Positions 35,607-44,892 of a stretch of 64,000 bases of DNA are shown here, in pieces; within the stretch, counting starts at the first letter, position 1, and each line of letters opens with the position of its first letter. The stretch comes from Vibrio sp. 99-8-1 (lineage in GTDB: Bacteria; Pseudomonadota; Gammaproteobacteria; Enterobacterales; Vibrionaceae), in contig NZ_VTXE01000001.1 in the NCBI RefSeq assembly GCF_013114595.1, positions 124,001 to 188,000 on the forward strand, written 5' to 3'. The position numbers were made by a program, and so were the translations under genes. The notes under the pieces are model-generated. The model worked only from the letters and a program-made list of their open reading frames with translations, was not told the origin of the DNA and ran no database searches.

Positions 35607-37798
35607 TGTGTCACCTCAACGTTGGCATCTTTTTCCCATATATACATAACCAATGTGGCGATCACAAAGAAGCCAGCCAAAGCGTAAAACGCCATTTCTG
35701 CCCCCAGCATATTAATCAGCATGGCAACAACAATTGCTCCTAAAACATGACCTAAGCGCTCAAGGAAGCGATAAGTAGAAGCAATGGTGGTGTCTGAATC
35801 GGCTTTTGCTACGCTGACCACATGGCTAATAATTGGCGCATTGATAAAACCGTGAGATATCCCCATCACCAGCATTGCCACCATGGTCATATTAACCACC
35901 ACGGTACTCGACTCAAACGTGACAGCATAACCGAGTAGTCCCAAGGAGAGTACAGACACTACACTGCCTGCGGTTAGCGCCATCTTGTAGTTTTGTCGAA
36001 CATCTATACGCTTTGCGGCTTTACCACTGGTCAACAGCACCGCACAAGCATAAGCCATCAATACCTGACCAATACTCTCTTTAGATACGCCCTGATTATT
36101 TAGCAATATCGGCACAGCATAGGTCACGACCCCGGTTAGCATCATCTTGGTTGGTATCCCGACAAATAAGATGGTGCGAAAAAAAGCTCGCTGTCTGAGT
36201 AACTGAGCCGAATGAACCAAGGTCAGATTTAATTGTGATAAGAAAGACTGTTTCGATGAATGCATTGACGCCATGCGAGGTAGCAAAGTAGCAAAAGCCA
36301 ACACCACCACGCCTGAGCATGCTGACAACAAGAAAATACCCTGAATACCTATATAATCCACCAGCAATGCACCAATCGATGCACCAGCAATAAAGGCGGC
36401 ATTAAAGCAGAACACAATAATTGCGGCGGCTTGTGTTTTGTTGTTCTTGTTACTGAATCTTAGAATATACCCTTGCACCGAGATAAAGATGATCGCTTGG
36501 CCGATACCCGCAACAAAACGAGCCGCGAACACCGCCATAACCATATCGGTATACGCTAACAGCAAACTACTTAGTACCGATAATATAACCCCAATATTGA
36601 GGACATTTCGAATCGCGTAACGCTCAATCAGCCTCGATGCTGGCAATAAGGTTAACGCAAAACCCACAAAATAGACGGTAAAAATGTAGGAAGAGAGCGC
36701 CATCTCTCCCCCACTGCTGGCGACCACACTTTCTAAGTAAGGAGGCAGCACTGGCGCCATAATGGATTCCATCAATACGGCGGCGAGAAAAAGAGGTTTT
36801 AACCGTTCTAATACGGTGTCAGATGGCGCTTGCCGCTCTGGTGTATGTAATATTCTGGCAAAGACAAAGCAGATAAGTGCACAGCCAATAAATAGAATAA
36901 CGAAACTCTTCACTATCTTAGCCAGATTGGACACTAATTTTGCCGCACTAAAACTGATCTCTACCTGATTACCACCACCTACCGAGTATTGATAATCCGA
37001 GAAATCATTCATGGTGGTTAGGCCACCTTCGCTAGAGCTTGAAGCGATAATGGCGCCATTTTGTCGAACCAAAATTGATGATACTTCGTCATTAGAGACT
37101 CGGTAGGTATTTAATAGTTCGTCTAAACCACTTACCCGATGAGCACTGATATCGCTATTAAGGACAGGCGCCATTCGCTGATTAAGGATATTTGCCATGG
37201 AAGCCGCTTTACCTTCTAACCCGGTTCGGTACAAGCTTACGACCACAAAAATTACCGCCAGCGTAACCGCGGCAAAGACCAAGCTAAAGCGTTTTACGTA
37301 TTGATTTGGATCGCTGTTTCTTAACAAGCTCCATAAAAACAGCAACACCAAAGCGATACAGATCGCCACCAGAGAGACAAACTCACCGCGAACCGACTGC
37401 TCTATCACACTGTCGTTAATCACAATCTCTAACCGTCCCACTTTGGTAAATTTATTGTTTAGCGGGATCTGTAAAAAAGTGCCTATACTGGCATCATTGT
37501 ACTGATAAAGGGGTTTTTCGTCGGCCACAATGCGGATATTCGTCACCGCGTCATTAACCGACACAATAGGTTTAAGAACCGTCTCCAAATTGGCAATATC
37601 ATAAATGGGAACCCCTGAGCCCAACACTTGTTCGATGCCAATTTTTACCGCTTCCGCTTGCGCTAAGACCACTTCACTGGTTTGCTGCTTATAACTTTTT
37701 AAGGCCTGCGCATAACCGATGACAATCACCAGCGATACCGATAGCGCAACCAGCACTATCCCAGACAGCAAAGTAAAATATGATCTCTTATCACTCAT
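35603..37798 (-). CDS. MFS carrier fused to two extracytoplasmic segments
   Basis: The 731-residue protein starts with a TM helix (~8-30) and a periplasmic stretch (~31-140), then TM 141-160, TM 171-191, and a second periplasmic stretch (~195-297, with SSILVRQNGAIIASSS, like sCACHE/PAS sensors). After TM ~298-316 comes an MFS domain of ~400 residues (VPILLNNQGV, LLPASRLIERYAIR). A fused sensor-carrier inside a T6SS operon is unusual. It probably couples ligand detection to transport or signalling. Confidence 0.75.
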   Translation of the reverse strand: MSDKRSYFTLLSGIVLVALSVSLVIVIGYAQALKSYKQQTSEVVLAQAEAVKIGIEQVLGSGVPIYDIANLETVLKPIVSVNDAVTNIRIVADEKPLYQYNDASIGTFLQIPLNNKFTKVGRLEIVINDSVIEQSVRGEFVSLVAICIALVLLFLWSLLRNSDPNQYVKRFSLVFAAVTLAVIFVVVSLYRTGLEGKAASMANILNQRMAPVLNSDISAHRVSGLDELLNTYRVSNDEVSSILVRQNGAIIASSSSEGGLTTMNDFSDYQYSVGGGNQVEISFSAAKLVSNLAKIVKSFVILFIGCALICFVFARILHTPERQAPSDTVLERLKPLFLAAVLMESIMAPVLPPYLESVVASSGGEMALSSYIFTVYFVGFALTLLPASRLIERYAIRNVLNIGVILSVLSSLLLAYTDMVMAVFAARFVAGIGQAIIFISVQGYILRFSNKNNKTQAAAIIVFCFNAAFIAGASIGALLVDYIGIQGIFLLSACSGVVVLAFATLLPRMASMHSSKQSFLSQLNLTLVHSAQLLRQRAFFRTILFVGIPTKMMLTGVVTYAVPILLNNQGVSKESIGQVLMAYACAVLLTSGKAAKRIDVRQNYKMALTAGSVVSVLSLGLLGYAVTFESSTVVVNMTMVAMLVMGISHGFINAPIISHVVSVAKADSDTTIASTYRFLERLGHVLGAIVVAMLINMLGAEMAFYALAGFFVIATLVMYIWEKDANVEVTQ

Positions 37799-37804
37799 CG
37801 TGAA

Positions 37805-38962
37805 TTAACCCGCCTTATCCAATTGTTCAAACTCACTATTGAAACAGTGCGCAACTGTGGTTGGCCGACTCTCTTTAAGGTGAATCAGTCGGTTAAAGAC
37901 CATTGACTGCACCAAGTCGGTATAACTCATATTCTCATTGTGCAGATCGTGACATACCAAGCTCACCTTATTACCACACGGCATTTTGAGATCCGGTTTA
38001 GGATTGGTTTCCAGTACATACAGTGTCCCTTTATCATCCATGCGCAGATCGACCCTGACTAAGGTTTGTAGCGCCAAAAGTTGATATATTTTCTCTCCGA
38101 TACTGGATAACTCAGCTCTCAATGCTTCATCACGAACCGCCAACAAACGATCTTGAGTAATGGGTTTTACATCCATTGAGGTAAATATCGCTTCATCACT
38201 GCCCAATACTCTCTCTGTGATGGAAAACGAGAATGGTTTACCTAAGCGATGCAATGCGCCTTGACGAAAAACCGTCTCTCCAGCCACTGCAACGACAAAC
38301 TCTCTACCGGATAAATAAGGTTCTATCAGCACGGTATTGCCCGTTGCTTGCTGAACCTTGCTAACCACTTCATCGAGTTTTTCTCGTTCAAAAACGGGAT
38401 AAACATGGATAGATGCACGCCCAGACACAGGCTTAACAATAAAGCCTTTGCTAAAGCGTTCTTCCATACTATCTAGCTCTCGTTGACAAGCGGGACTGAG
38501 TACCGATTCATCCGCTTGTAAGGTGATAAATGGCGCAGTCCTAATTCCCGCGGCACCGATTTCATGTTTAAACAGGTGCTTATTATCCAATATTCCCGCC
38601 GTCATTGGTGAGTGACCCACGTAAGGCACACCTAACATCTCAAGCAGTGAAGGCAAATGGCACATAGAGTCAAACCCTTGTAACCCTCCACTATTGGTAA
38701 TAACTAAATCAATCTTCTCGTTGGCTAACTGAGTGGCAAGATGGCGATCTTCAGCCAGTACCGAAACCGACTGAAAACCAACACTCCGCAACGCGTTAGC
38801 GATGTCATGCGCCACAGGCTGATAAGTTTTGGTGGAACGAGGATTAAGGTTTTTATAAATAAAGGCCTCACTCTCCTCATTGTCTCCACCGTGGATGACC
38901 GCCAATTTAATATGGTCGCGTATCCACGCCATTTGTGATGTTGAAAAGACGTTACTGTTCAT
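37805..38962 (-). CDS. ATP-grasp ligase, D-Ala-D-Ala ligase-like
   Basis: The 385-residue protein has LEMLGVPYVGHSP and DNKHLFKHEIGAAGI near residues 110-145, FIVKPVSGRASIHVY, VLIEPYLSGREFVVAV and the metal-binding end DLRMDDKGTLYVLETNP. These are ATP-grasp landmarks of the D-Ala-D-Ala ligase superfamily. The closing ETNPKPDL differs from the canonical NEINTLPG, so the substrate is probably not D-alanine. Ligases of this type join carboxylates to amines of amino acids or peptides. It opens the accessory insert, 129 bases after tssH. Confidence 0.8.
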   Translation of the reverse strand: MNSNVFSTSQMAWIRDHIKLAVIHGGDNEESEAFIYKNLNPRSTKTYQPVAHDIANALRSVGFQSVSVLAEDRHLATQLANEKIDLVITNSGGLQGFDSMCHLPSLLEMLGVPYVGHSPMTAGILDNKHLFKHEIGAAGIRTAPFITLQADESVLSPACQRELDSMEERFSKGFIVKPVSGRASIHVYPVFEREKLDEVVSKVQQATGNTVLIEPYLSGREFVVAVAGETVFRQGALHRLGKPFSFSITERVLGSDEAIFTSMDVKPITQDRLLAVRDEALRAELSSIGEKIYQLLALQTLVRVDLRMDDKGTLYVLETNPKPDLKMPCGNKVSLVCHDLHNENMSYTDLVQSMVFNRLIHLKESRPTTVAHCFNSEFEQLDKAG

Positions 38963-39045
38963 TATTACTACCTATGTTTAGTCTCGTCCTTTGAAACTGA
39001 TTAACCTGTGTCATTACTGCTAACTACTTATTTTAAAACTGAGAA

Positions 39046-39078
39046 GCCAAATAATTTAAAACTGAAAAATTAGTTGGC
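39046..39078 (-). other. Hairpin separating tssH from the accessory insert
   Basis: GCCAACTAATTT (minus strand) pairs with AAATTATTTGGC, 12 bp with one mismatch, 9-base loop, followed by TTCTC and then a T-rich run. It lies 14 bases past the clpV stop. It may be a weak terminator or an mRNA processing point. Confidence 0.5.
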
Positions 39079-39091
39079 TTAATACAAATAA

Positions 39092-41704
39092 CTACTTGAT
39101 ATCAAACTCAAACACGCCGTTATTGAAACCAACGTGAATATGACCAATAGGCAGTGACTCACTCATTCGGGTGATACACATATTGGCCAGTTCCGGCATC
39201 AGTTTGCGGTTGATGATCTGCTCCACTGCCCGAGCGCCGGTTTCTGGTGAGTGATTTAATGCAACCAGTTGAGAGATAACGGCATCATCGTAATCAAAGC
39301 TGGCGCCATAATGCTCTAACACACGTTTCTTAATTCGATTTAATGACAGACCGGCAATCTTGGCCATTTCTTCGTCATTAAGCGGAAAATATGGAATGAT
39401 GGTTGCGCGACCTAAGAAGGCCGGTTTAAAGAACTGTTGCAGTTCAGGGAAGATCGTTTCTGTTAGCTTAGCGACACTTGGTCGGTGTTCCTCACAGGCA
39501 TTAACCACGGCACTATCTGCGGCATTAGAAGTCATGATAATGATGGTGTTCCTAAAGTCGATATGACGACCTTCACTGTCGGCAATGCTGCCTTTGTCAA
39601 AGATCTGATAGAACACGTCATGAACACTTGGGTGCGCTTTTTCCATCTCATCAAGCAGCAACACGCTATACGGATTCTTACGTACCGCTTCGGTTAGTAT
39701 TCCCCCTTTGCCGTAGCCGACATACCCGGCTGGAGAACCTAGCAACATCGAGATTTTGTGCTGCTCTTTAAATTCTGTCATGTTGATGGTGGTAATATTG
39801 TTCTCGCCACCATAGAGCAAATCGGTCAGGGCTAATGCCGTTTCTGTCTTACCCACTCCGCTTGGACCACACATTAAAAAGACGCCAACAGGTTTACGTG
39901 GATCCGTTAATCCTGCTCTCGACATTCGTATCGACTGTGCGATTTCGTTAATTGGGGTCGTTTGGCCTATAACCCGCTGAGCAATATGTTTCTCTAGCTG
40001 CATTAGGCGTTCTACTTCTTTCTTCAGCATATTGCCTACCGGAATACCGGTCCAAAGTGAGATCACTTCCGCAATGGTTTGATGCGTAACCTGAGGTAAC
40101 ACTAGAGGTTGTTCTCCTTGCAAGGCTTTCAACTGCTGCATCTTCTGCTTAAGTTGCTGTTTTTCGTCCAGCTCGCTAAGGCTCTCTCCCTCTAAGAACT
40201 TATCATCCAGAGTTGTCTGTAAGGCCAGGATGTCACTTACCAGTGCTTTCTCTTGATCCCAGCGCGCCTCTAATGCTTTGTGCTCTTCCTGTAAAGAGAT
40301 AAGTTTTTGCTGGTAACTGTCGAGATTGTCGCTCTCGATAGACCACAACGCATTTTCATGCTTAAGGGAGGCGATTTCATTTTCGGTATAGCTAATCTGT
40401 TCCGCGAGACCTTCTAATTGAAACGGCGTGGCACTCTGGCTTAACCCGATTCTTGAACAAGCGGTATCCAATAGACTGATGGCTTTGTCAGGTAGTTTAC
40501 GCTCTGGTAAATAGCGAACAGATAATGTGACTGCTGCATCAATGGCTTCACGCAACACTTTGACATCATGATGTTTCTCTAGCGCAATTTTGACACCACG
40601 AAGCATTTGAATGGTATCTTCTTCGTTTGGCTCTCCTACAGAGACCACTTGAAAACGTCGGGTCAATGCCGCATCGCTTTCAAAGTACTGCTTGTATTCT
40701 GCCCATGTTGTTGCCGCGAGAGAGCGGAACTCTCCACGAGCTAATGCCGGCTTGAGAATATTGGCCGCGTCATTCTGTCCTGCCGCGCCACCTGCACCAA
40801 TCAGAGTATGTGCTTCATCAATAAACATGATAATGGGTACTGATGACTGCTTAATCTCGTTGATAATGTCTTTTAAGCGGTTCTCAAACTCGCCTTTAAT
40901 GCTCGCACCAGCTTGTAGCAGTGACAGATCTAAACTTCTCAGTTCAACGTCAGCTAACGCAGGCGGTACATTGCCATCCACTATCTGTTGAGCTAGTCCT
41001 TCTACAATGGCGGTTTTCCCCACTCCCGGGTCACCGACCAGAATAGGGCTGTTTTGTCTTCTGCGACACAGAATATCAATGGATTTTCTGATCTCGGAGC
41101 TACGGCCGACAATGGGATCTAGCTCGCCATTACGTGCTGCGTCGGTCAGGTTGCGAGAGTACTTATCTAGAGCGGTTGTCGCACCGTCACCTTGTTGCGA
41201 CACTGCACCAGACATCTGCGCCGGTTGGGTCATCTGTGCGGAAGAGGATTGTGCCGACTGGGACTTTAGCCACTCTGACGAGATGGTACCGATCCAAGCG
41301 CTTAGCGCTCCATTATATGACCCCTCAGTTACTCGCTGCTTAAGCACCAACAGAAGATGATACTCATTCACCACCGCCTGCGAGTGATCTAATGAGGCCA
41401 ACATCCAGCTGTCTTTGAGTAACTCCACAAGGTTTGCCGCCAAAGATGGAGCGGTATCATTCCCTTTTGAATAGCGAGATAGCTGCTGGTTAAGTTGATC
41501 GGTTAATGTCTCCTTGGCGACAGCCGTTTTGAGCATGGCTTGATGCCAGCCCATCCCACTCTCCTGAAGTAGCTGAATAAACCAGTGCTCTAACTCAATG
41601 CTGTAATGCGTACGGGCTAAGCAGTCTCCTGCCGCCGCTTCTAAGGTAGACTTCAACTCAGGTGACAGTCTTTTTACCAAACTTTGTAATTCAATGTTAA
41701 CCAT
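39092..41704 (-). CDS. tssH: TssH (ClpV) ATPase
   Basis: The 870-residue AAA+ protein has an N-terminal ClpN domain, a first ATPase with GDPGVGKTAIVEGL (Walker A) and FIDEAHT, a coiled-coil middle region, and a second ATPase with GPSGVGKTETALAL and LLLDEMEKAHP. The sheath-disassembling ClpV recycles contracted TssB/TssC. It starts 2 bases after tssG. Confidence 0.96.
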   Translation of the reverse strand: MVNIELQSLVKRLSPELKSTLEAAAGDCLARTHYSIELEHWFIQLLQESGMGWHQAMLKTAVAKETLTDQLNQQLSRYSKGNDTAPSLAANLVELLKDSWMLASLDHSQAVVNEYHLLLVLKQRVTEGSYNGALSAWIGTISSEWLKSQSAQSSSAQMTQPAQMSGAVSQQGDGATTALDKYSRNLTDAARNGELDPIVGRSSEIRKSIDILCRRRQNSPILVGDPGVGKTAIVEGLAQQIVDGNVPPALADVELRSLDLSLLQAGASIKGEFENRLKDIINEIKQSSVPIIMFIDEAHTLIGAGGAAGQNDAANILKPALARGEFRSLAATTWAEYKQYFESDAALTRRFQVVSVGEPNEEDTIQMLRGVKIALEKHHDVKVLREAIDAAVTLSVRYLPERKLPDKAISLLDTACSRIGLSQSATPFQLEGLAEQISYTENEIASLKHENALWSIESDNLDSYQQKLISLQEEHKALEARWDQEKALVSDILALQTTLDDKFLEGESLSELDEKQQLKQKMQQLKALQGEQPLVLPQVTHQTIAEVISLWTGIPVGNMLKKEVERLMQLEKHIAQRVIGQTTPINEIAQSIRMSRAGLTDPRKPVGVFLMCGPSGVGKTETALALTDLLYGGENNITTINMTEFKEQHKISMLLGSPAGYVGYGKGGILTEAVRKNPYSVLLLDEMEKAHPSVHDVFYQIFDKGSIADSEGRHIDFRNTIIIMTSNAADSAVVNACEEHRPSVAKLTETIFPELQQFFKPAFLGRATIIPYFPLNDEEMAKIAGLSLNRIKKRVLEHYGASFDYDDAVISQLVALNHSPETGARAVEQIINRKLMPELANMCITRMSESLPIGHIHVGFNNGVFEFDIK

Positions 41705-41706
41705 AA

Positions 41707-42696
41707 TTAGCTCGCTTTTAGTGGCATTTCTACATACTGTGTGACACTATTTTTCCCTTCCATCCATGCGGATTCTCCCAGTTTCAAACCGGCTTTTGGG
41801 TTATAAGCCAATTTCAAACCCGGAAGGTACTTCCCATTTACTTTCATATGCAAACTGACATTTACGTTGACCCCTAGATAGATTTTCATCATTTGATAAA
41901 TGCTTTGGGTTAACGTTGGATTCTTATTAATTTCTTGATATTGGCGATAGTTAGCCGGACAGATTTTTACCAACAGTTTTTGTCCTACCATGGCAGCATT
42001 CTGACCAATCAATGCTCCCATCCCCAACGATTGGTTTTGCCCTGTTAGGCCTATACGAGTTAACGAGCAGGCCGTTAATGGTTGATATTCAACGGGAGAG
42101 TGCTCTATCTCAAAGTCGTACTGAAAATAGTCTTGAAGTAACTCTTTTAACACCAAAGGAGAGGTGAGTTTCATTCCTATTAGGCTGGCGTACTGAATAA
42201 AATGGCTGTTAGGAATCAGCGGGCTCTTTTCCAATACACCCGTAAGATTAGCTAACAGATCCGATACCGACTTCTGGTAGTTTTGTGTATTCCATTCAAA
42301 AGTCTCTTCTTCCAATAGGTCCACCATACTGTGCTTAATTTCACTGGCACAGTAGAGACGGTAGTATCGACTATTGAATACGTTATAGAAGTCGAGAGAG
42401 GCGTAGTTACCCTCATCAAACAGAGCGTTAAGGGCCTGTTTATTGACCGAACGTTGTAGAACCCCTTGGTTGCCTGACAGGCCGGGCAAGCTGGTTTTAA
42501 TCAGCCAGTAGCCACTCTTTTTCTGCGCAACAGAGGTCACTTCAGAGCGATAATAAGCGGGCAGATTTTCGCTGGCAAAACGTACTTTTGGCCGCACATT
42601 CATGCTTTGAGCATGGTGTTTCATCAACTGCCATGCGCGATGAAGCTGTTTGTCGTAGTTTGCGGATTGTAGAAGATTTATAACAGGCTCTTGCAT
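41707..42696 (-). CDS. tssG: TssG, T6SS baseplate component
   Basis: The 329-residue protein has the TssG hallmarks KKSGYWLIKTSLPGLSGNQG and, near the end, NVSLHMKVNGKYLPGLKLA. TssG with TssF forms the wedge of the baseplate. GGAGG precedes the ATG. It overlaps tssF by 19 bases. Confidence 0.92.
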   Translation of the reverse strand: MQEPVINLLQSANYDKQLHRAWQLMKHHAQSMNVRPKVRFASENLPAYYRSEVTSVAQKKSGYWLIKTSLPGLSGNQGVLQRSVNKQALNALFDEGNYASLDFYNVFNSRYYRLYCASEIKHSMVDLLEEETFEWNTQNYQKSVSDLLANLTGVLEKSPLIPNSHFIQYASLIGMKLTSPLVLKELLQDYFQYDFEIEHSPVEYQPLTACSLTRIGLTGQNQSLGMGALIGQNAAMVGQKLLVKICPANYRQYQEINKNPTLTQSIYQMMKIYLGVNVNVSLHMKVNGKYLPGLKLAYNPKAGLKLGESAWMEGKNSVTQYVEMPLKAS

Positions 42697-44477
42697 CCTG
42701 ACCTCCTAGCAAAACGCTTATAAATTCCCTCTTTGCCACGCAATTTCACATCGAGCTGGGTAAAGCTGTTGAATCCACAAAAATAGCTAAAGAAATGATC
42801 CAGTAGCGTTGAAAACAGCTCGACACCACCATTGAGCCCTTTGTCGTCTAGCGTGACTTCTATGCGTGTACCGTAGGCGAAACAGGATTTTCCAGAGACA
42901 CGAATAGGCGCAACTACATGCTCTTGTTCAATGGCAGATATTGACTCTATATACGCTGTATTTTGAGGGTTCTTATTGTGATTATAAAGATGAAAAATAT
43001 GCTTCAAATTAGCAACAGGGTCTTCTCCCCCCAACACCGCTTGGTAATTAAACTGTAGGTGTGATAAGAGTATCCACGCACTCATTTGTGAATCGAGATT
43101 GCTGACCGATGTTGTCGGTCGGCGATATAGACTCATGGTGCCGGGAATGGTTAGCGCATCACGGCAGCGAATATCACTATTCGCTGACAGTAACGAAGCC
43201 TTGTTGCCGTTGGTACAAGTGACATCCGCCACCCATGTCCTCGCATCATTATGAAGACAGCTATTATCAAGATCCGCAACCTGAAAACTGCTTTGCAAGC
43301 GACCACTCTCTTTCATTGATTGGGTCAGATTCCAATGCAGCCCTTTTGACAGGCTGGCAAACTTATTGCTGTATATCTGTGGGATCTCTAAAGTCTGGTT
43401 TTGGGCGATATCCAACACTCGATCAACCGAAAACAGCTCTGACGCATCTGGGTTTGAGGCGTCAATAACGATAGGGTATTGCTTACGGGTAAAGTCTATC
43501 GACAACGGCTCAGTTGTGGTTTTAAATAGATTGATGACCGGTACGCTATACAGCTCAAAATTTTCCCGACTCACCGCTCTGGCCAACTCTACAGATAGCT
43601 CGGTTAAATAGAACTGCAAGGTAAATCGGTTACCCTGAATTTTTTTGCCAGCTTCTATCTTGTTATCTTTGTCTGAGAGATTGACTTTCAAGCTGTTAAA
43701 TTTATCCGGAAACATAAAAAATTCCGTCAATAATTTATAGCCATCAAAAGTCACTGATTTGTACGGTAGCATCGCTTGATCTATATCGAAGCCGACATTG
43801 GTTAGAGCATCAGCTCCGAGTGTGATTGTTTGCTCGCCGCATTGAATACAGATTTGTGAGACTGAATGATAAATTAAGTCGTACAGCCTTAGGATAAACC
43901 CTGAATCTCCACGTAAGTTGAGATCAAGATGATCAATATTCAGTTCTGAAATTTCTATCCCTTCATCTACCGCAACAATATCCAACTCAATAAGTGCCTT
44001 TGAGTTTTCTGCCCCTCTCGGTTTATCATTTTTAAAAGGAGCAAAATGGACATTCACCTCATCCAGTTGCAAAGGATAAAGGGTGATGTCTCGAGTGGTA
44101 CAAAACAGGGCGCTATTGCCCTCTTTGTCTTTCACTTCAAACTCTGTGCCTTTCGCTATGGGATGCTTGGCGCTGGCATCTTTACCGATATCAATATTAA
44201 GCAGGCTATATGAGGGAATCGGGCGCAAATAGTGCGGATACAACAAGCGAATAAGGCTTTCTGTAAGCTCTGGAAATGAGTCATCCAATTTTTGTTGTAG
44301 CCTGCCATTTAGCAATGCCACGCTCTCTATCAACCTAGCAATTTGAGGATCATCCACACTCTCATTGCGAATACCAAGAGCGTCAGCCGTTCCGGGATGA
44401 CGGGCAGCAAAGTCACTCGCTTCTTCGCGCAAAAAGCGCAGCTCTTGTTCAAAATAGGAGAGTAATGACTCAGACAA
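42678..44477 (-). CDS. tssF: TssF, T6SS baseplate component
   Basis: The 599-residue protein starts YFEQELRFLREEASDFAARH, the strongly conserved TssF opening, and ends FSYFCGFNSFTQLDVKLRG, which matches the family. It is a wedge component of the baseplate around the tube. It overlaps tssE by 8 bases. Confidence 0.95.
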   Translation of the reverse strand: MSESLLSYFEQELRFLREEASDFAARHPGTADALGIRNESVDDPQIARLIESVALLNGRLQQKLDDSFPELTESLIRLLYPHYLRPIPSYSLLNIDIGKDASAKHPIAKGTEFEVKDKEGNSALFCTTRDITLYPLQLDEVNVHFAPFKNDKPRGAENSKALIELDIVAVDEGIEISELNIDHLDLNLRGDSGFILRLYDLIYHSVSQICIQCGEQTITLGADALTNVGFDIDQAMLPYKSVTFDGYKLLTEFFMFPDKFNSLKVNLSDKDNKIEAGKKIQGNRFTLQFYLTELSVELARAVSRENFELYSVPVINLFKTTTEPLSIDFTRKQYPIVIDASNPDASELFSVDRVLDIAQNQTLEIPQIYSNKFASLSKGLHWNLTQSMKESGRLQSSFQVADLDNSCLHNDARTWVADVTCTNGNKASLLSANSDIRCRDALTIPGTMSLYRRPTTSVSNLDSQMSAWILLSHLQFNYQAVLGGEDPVANLKHIFHLYNHNKNPQNTAYIESISAIEQEHVVAPIRVSGKSCFAYGTRIEVTLDDKGLNGGVELFSTLLDHFFSYFCGFNSFTQLDVKLRGKEGIYKRFARRSGCKSLL

Positions 44478-44892
44478 GATTTGATTTCCTTATATCTAAT
44501 TTACTGGTGGCAAAATCAAGAAAAGAGTCCAGCACTACCGCTTCATTGCCCATCTCGGTGTTCATCACCGCAGAGATGCGAAACTGTAGTCTGTTTTGTT
44601 GAATGCTCTCTTCTGCCAGTTCAAGCTCAACCTGAGTTAAACGCGGTTCAAATTTTCTGATCACTTGGGTGATGTCTTGCAAAACCACATCGCTATTTGC
44701 TTTGCTTTGAGAGCGAGCCATATTTTGCAAACCTAATGTCGCGATGGTTCCCTGAAACTTGCTTAACTCCACCCCTTCAGGCCAGATAGGTGCGCGACTA
44801 GAAATTAGCGAGCAGATGTTCTCAATAATGGAGTCACGAACATCGTCACTGCTGTTTTTCCAGCGTCCATTTAGTTTCGCTACTAAACTCAT
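44470..44892 (-). CDS. tssE: TssE, gp25-like baseplate protein
   Basis: The 140-residue protein has a gp25-like fold: RDSIIENICSLISSRAPIWP near the start, FEPRLTQVELELAE in the middle. It links the baseplate to the sheath. It overlaps the TssC paralog by 4 bases (ATGA). Confidence 0.92.
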   Translation of the reverse strand: MSLVAKLNGRWKNSSDDVRDSIIENICSLISSRAPIWPEGVELSKFQGTIATLGLQNMARSQSKANSDVVLQDITQVIRKFEPRLTQVELELAEESIQQNRLQFRISAVMNTEMGNEAVVLDSFLDFATSKLDIRKSNLV

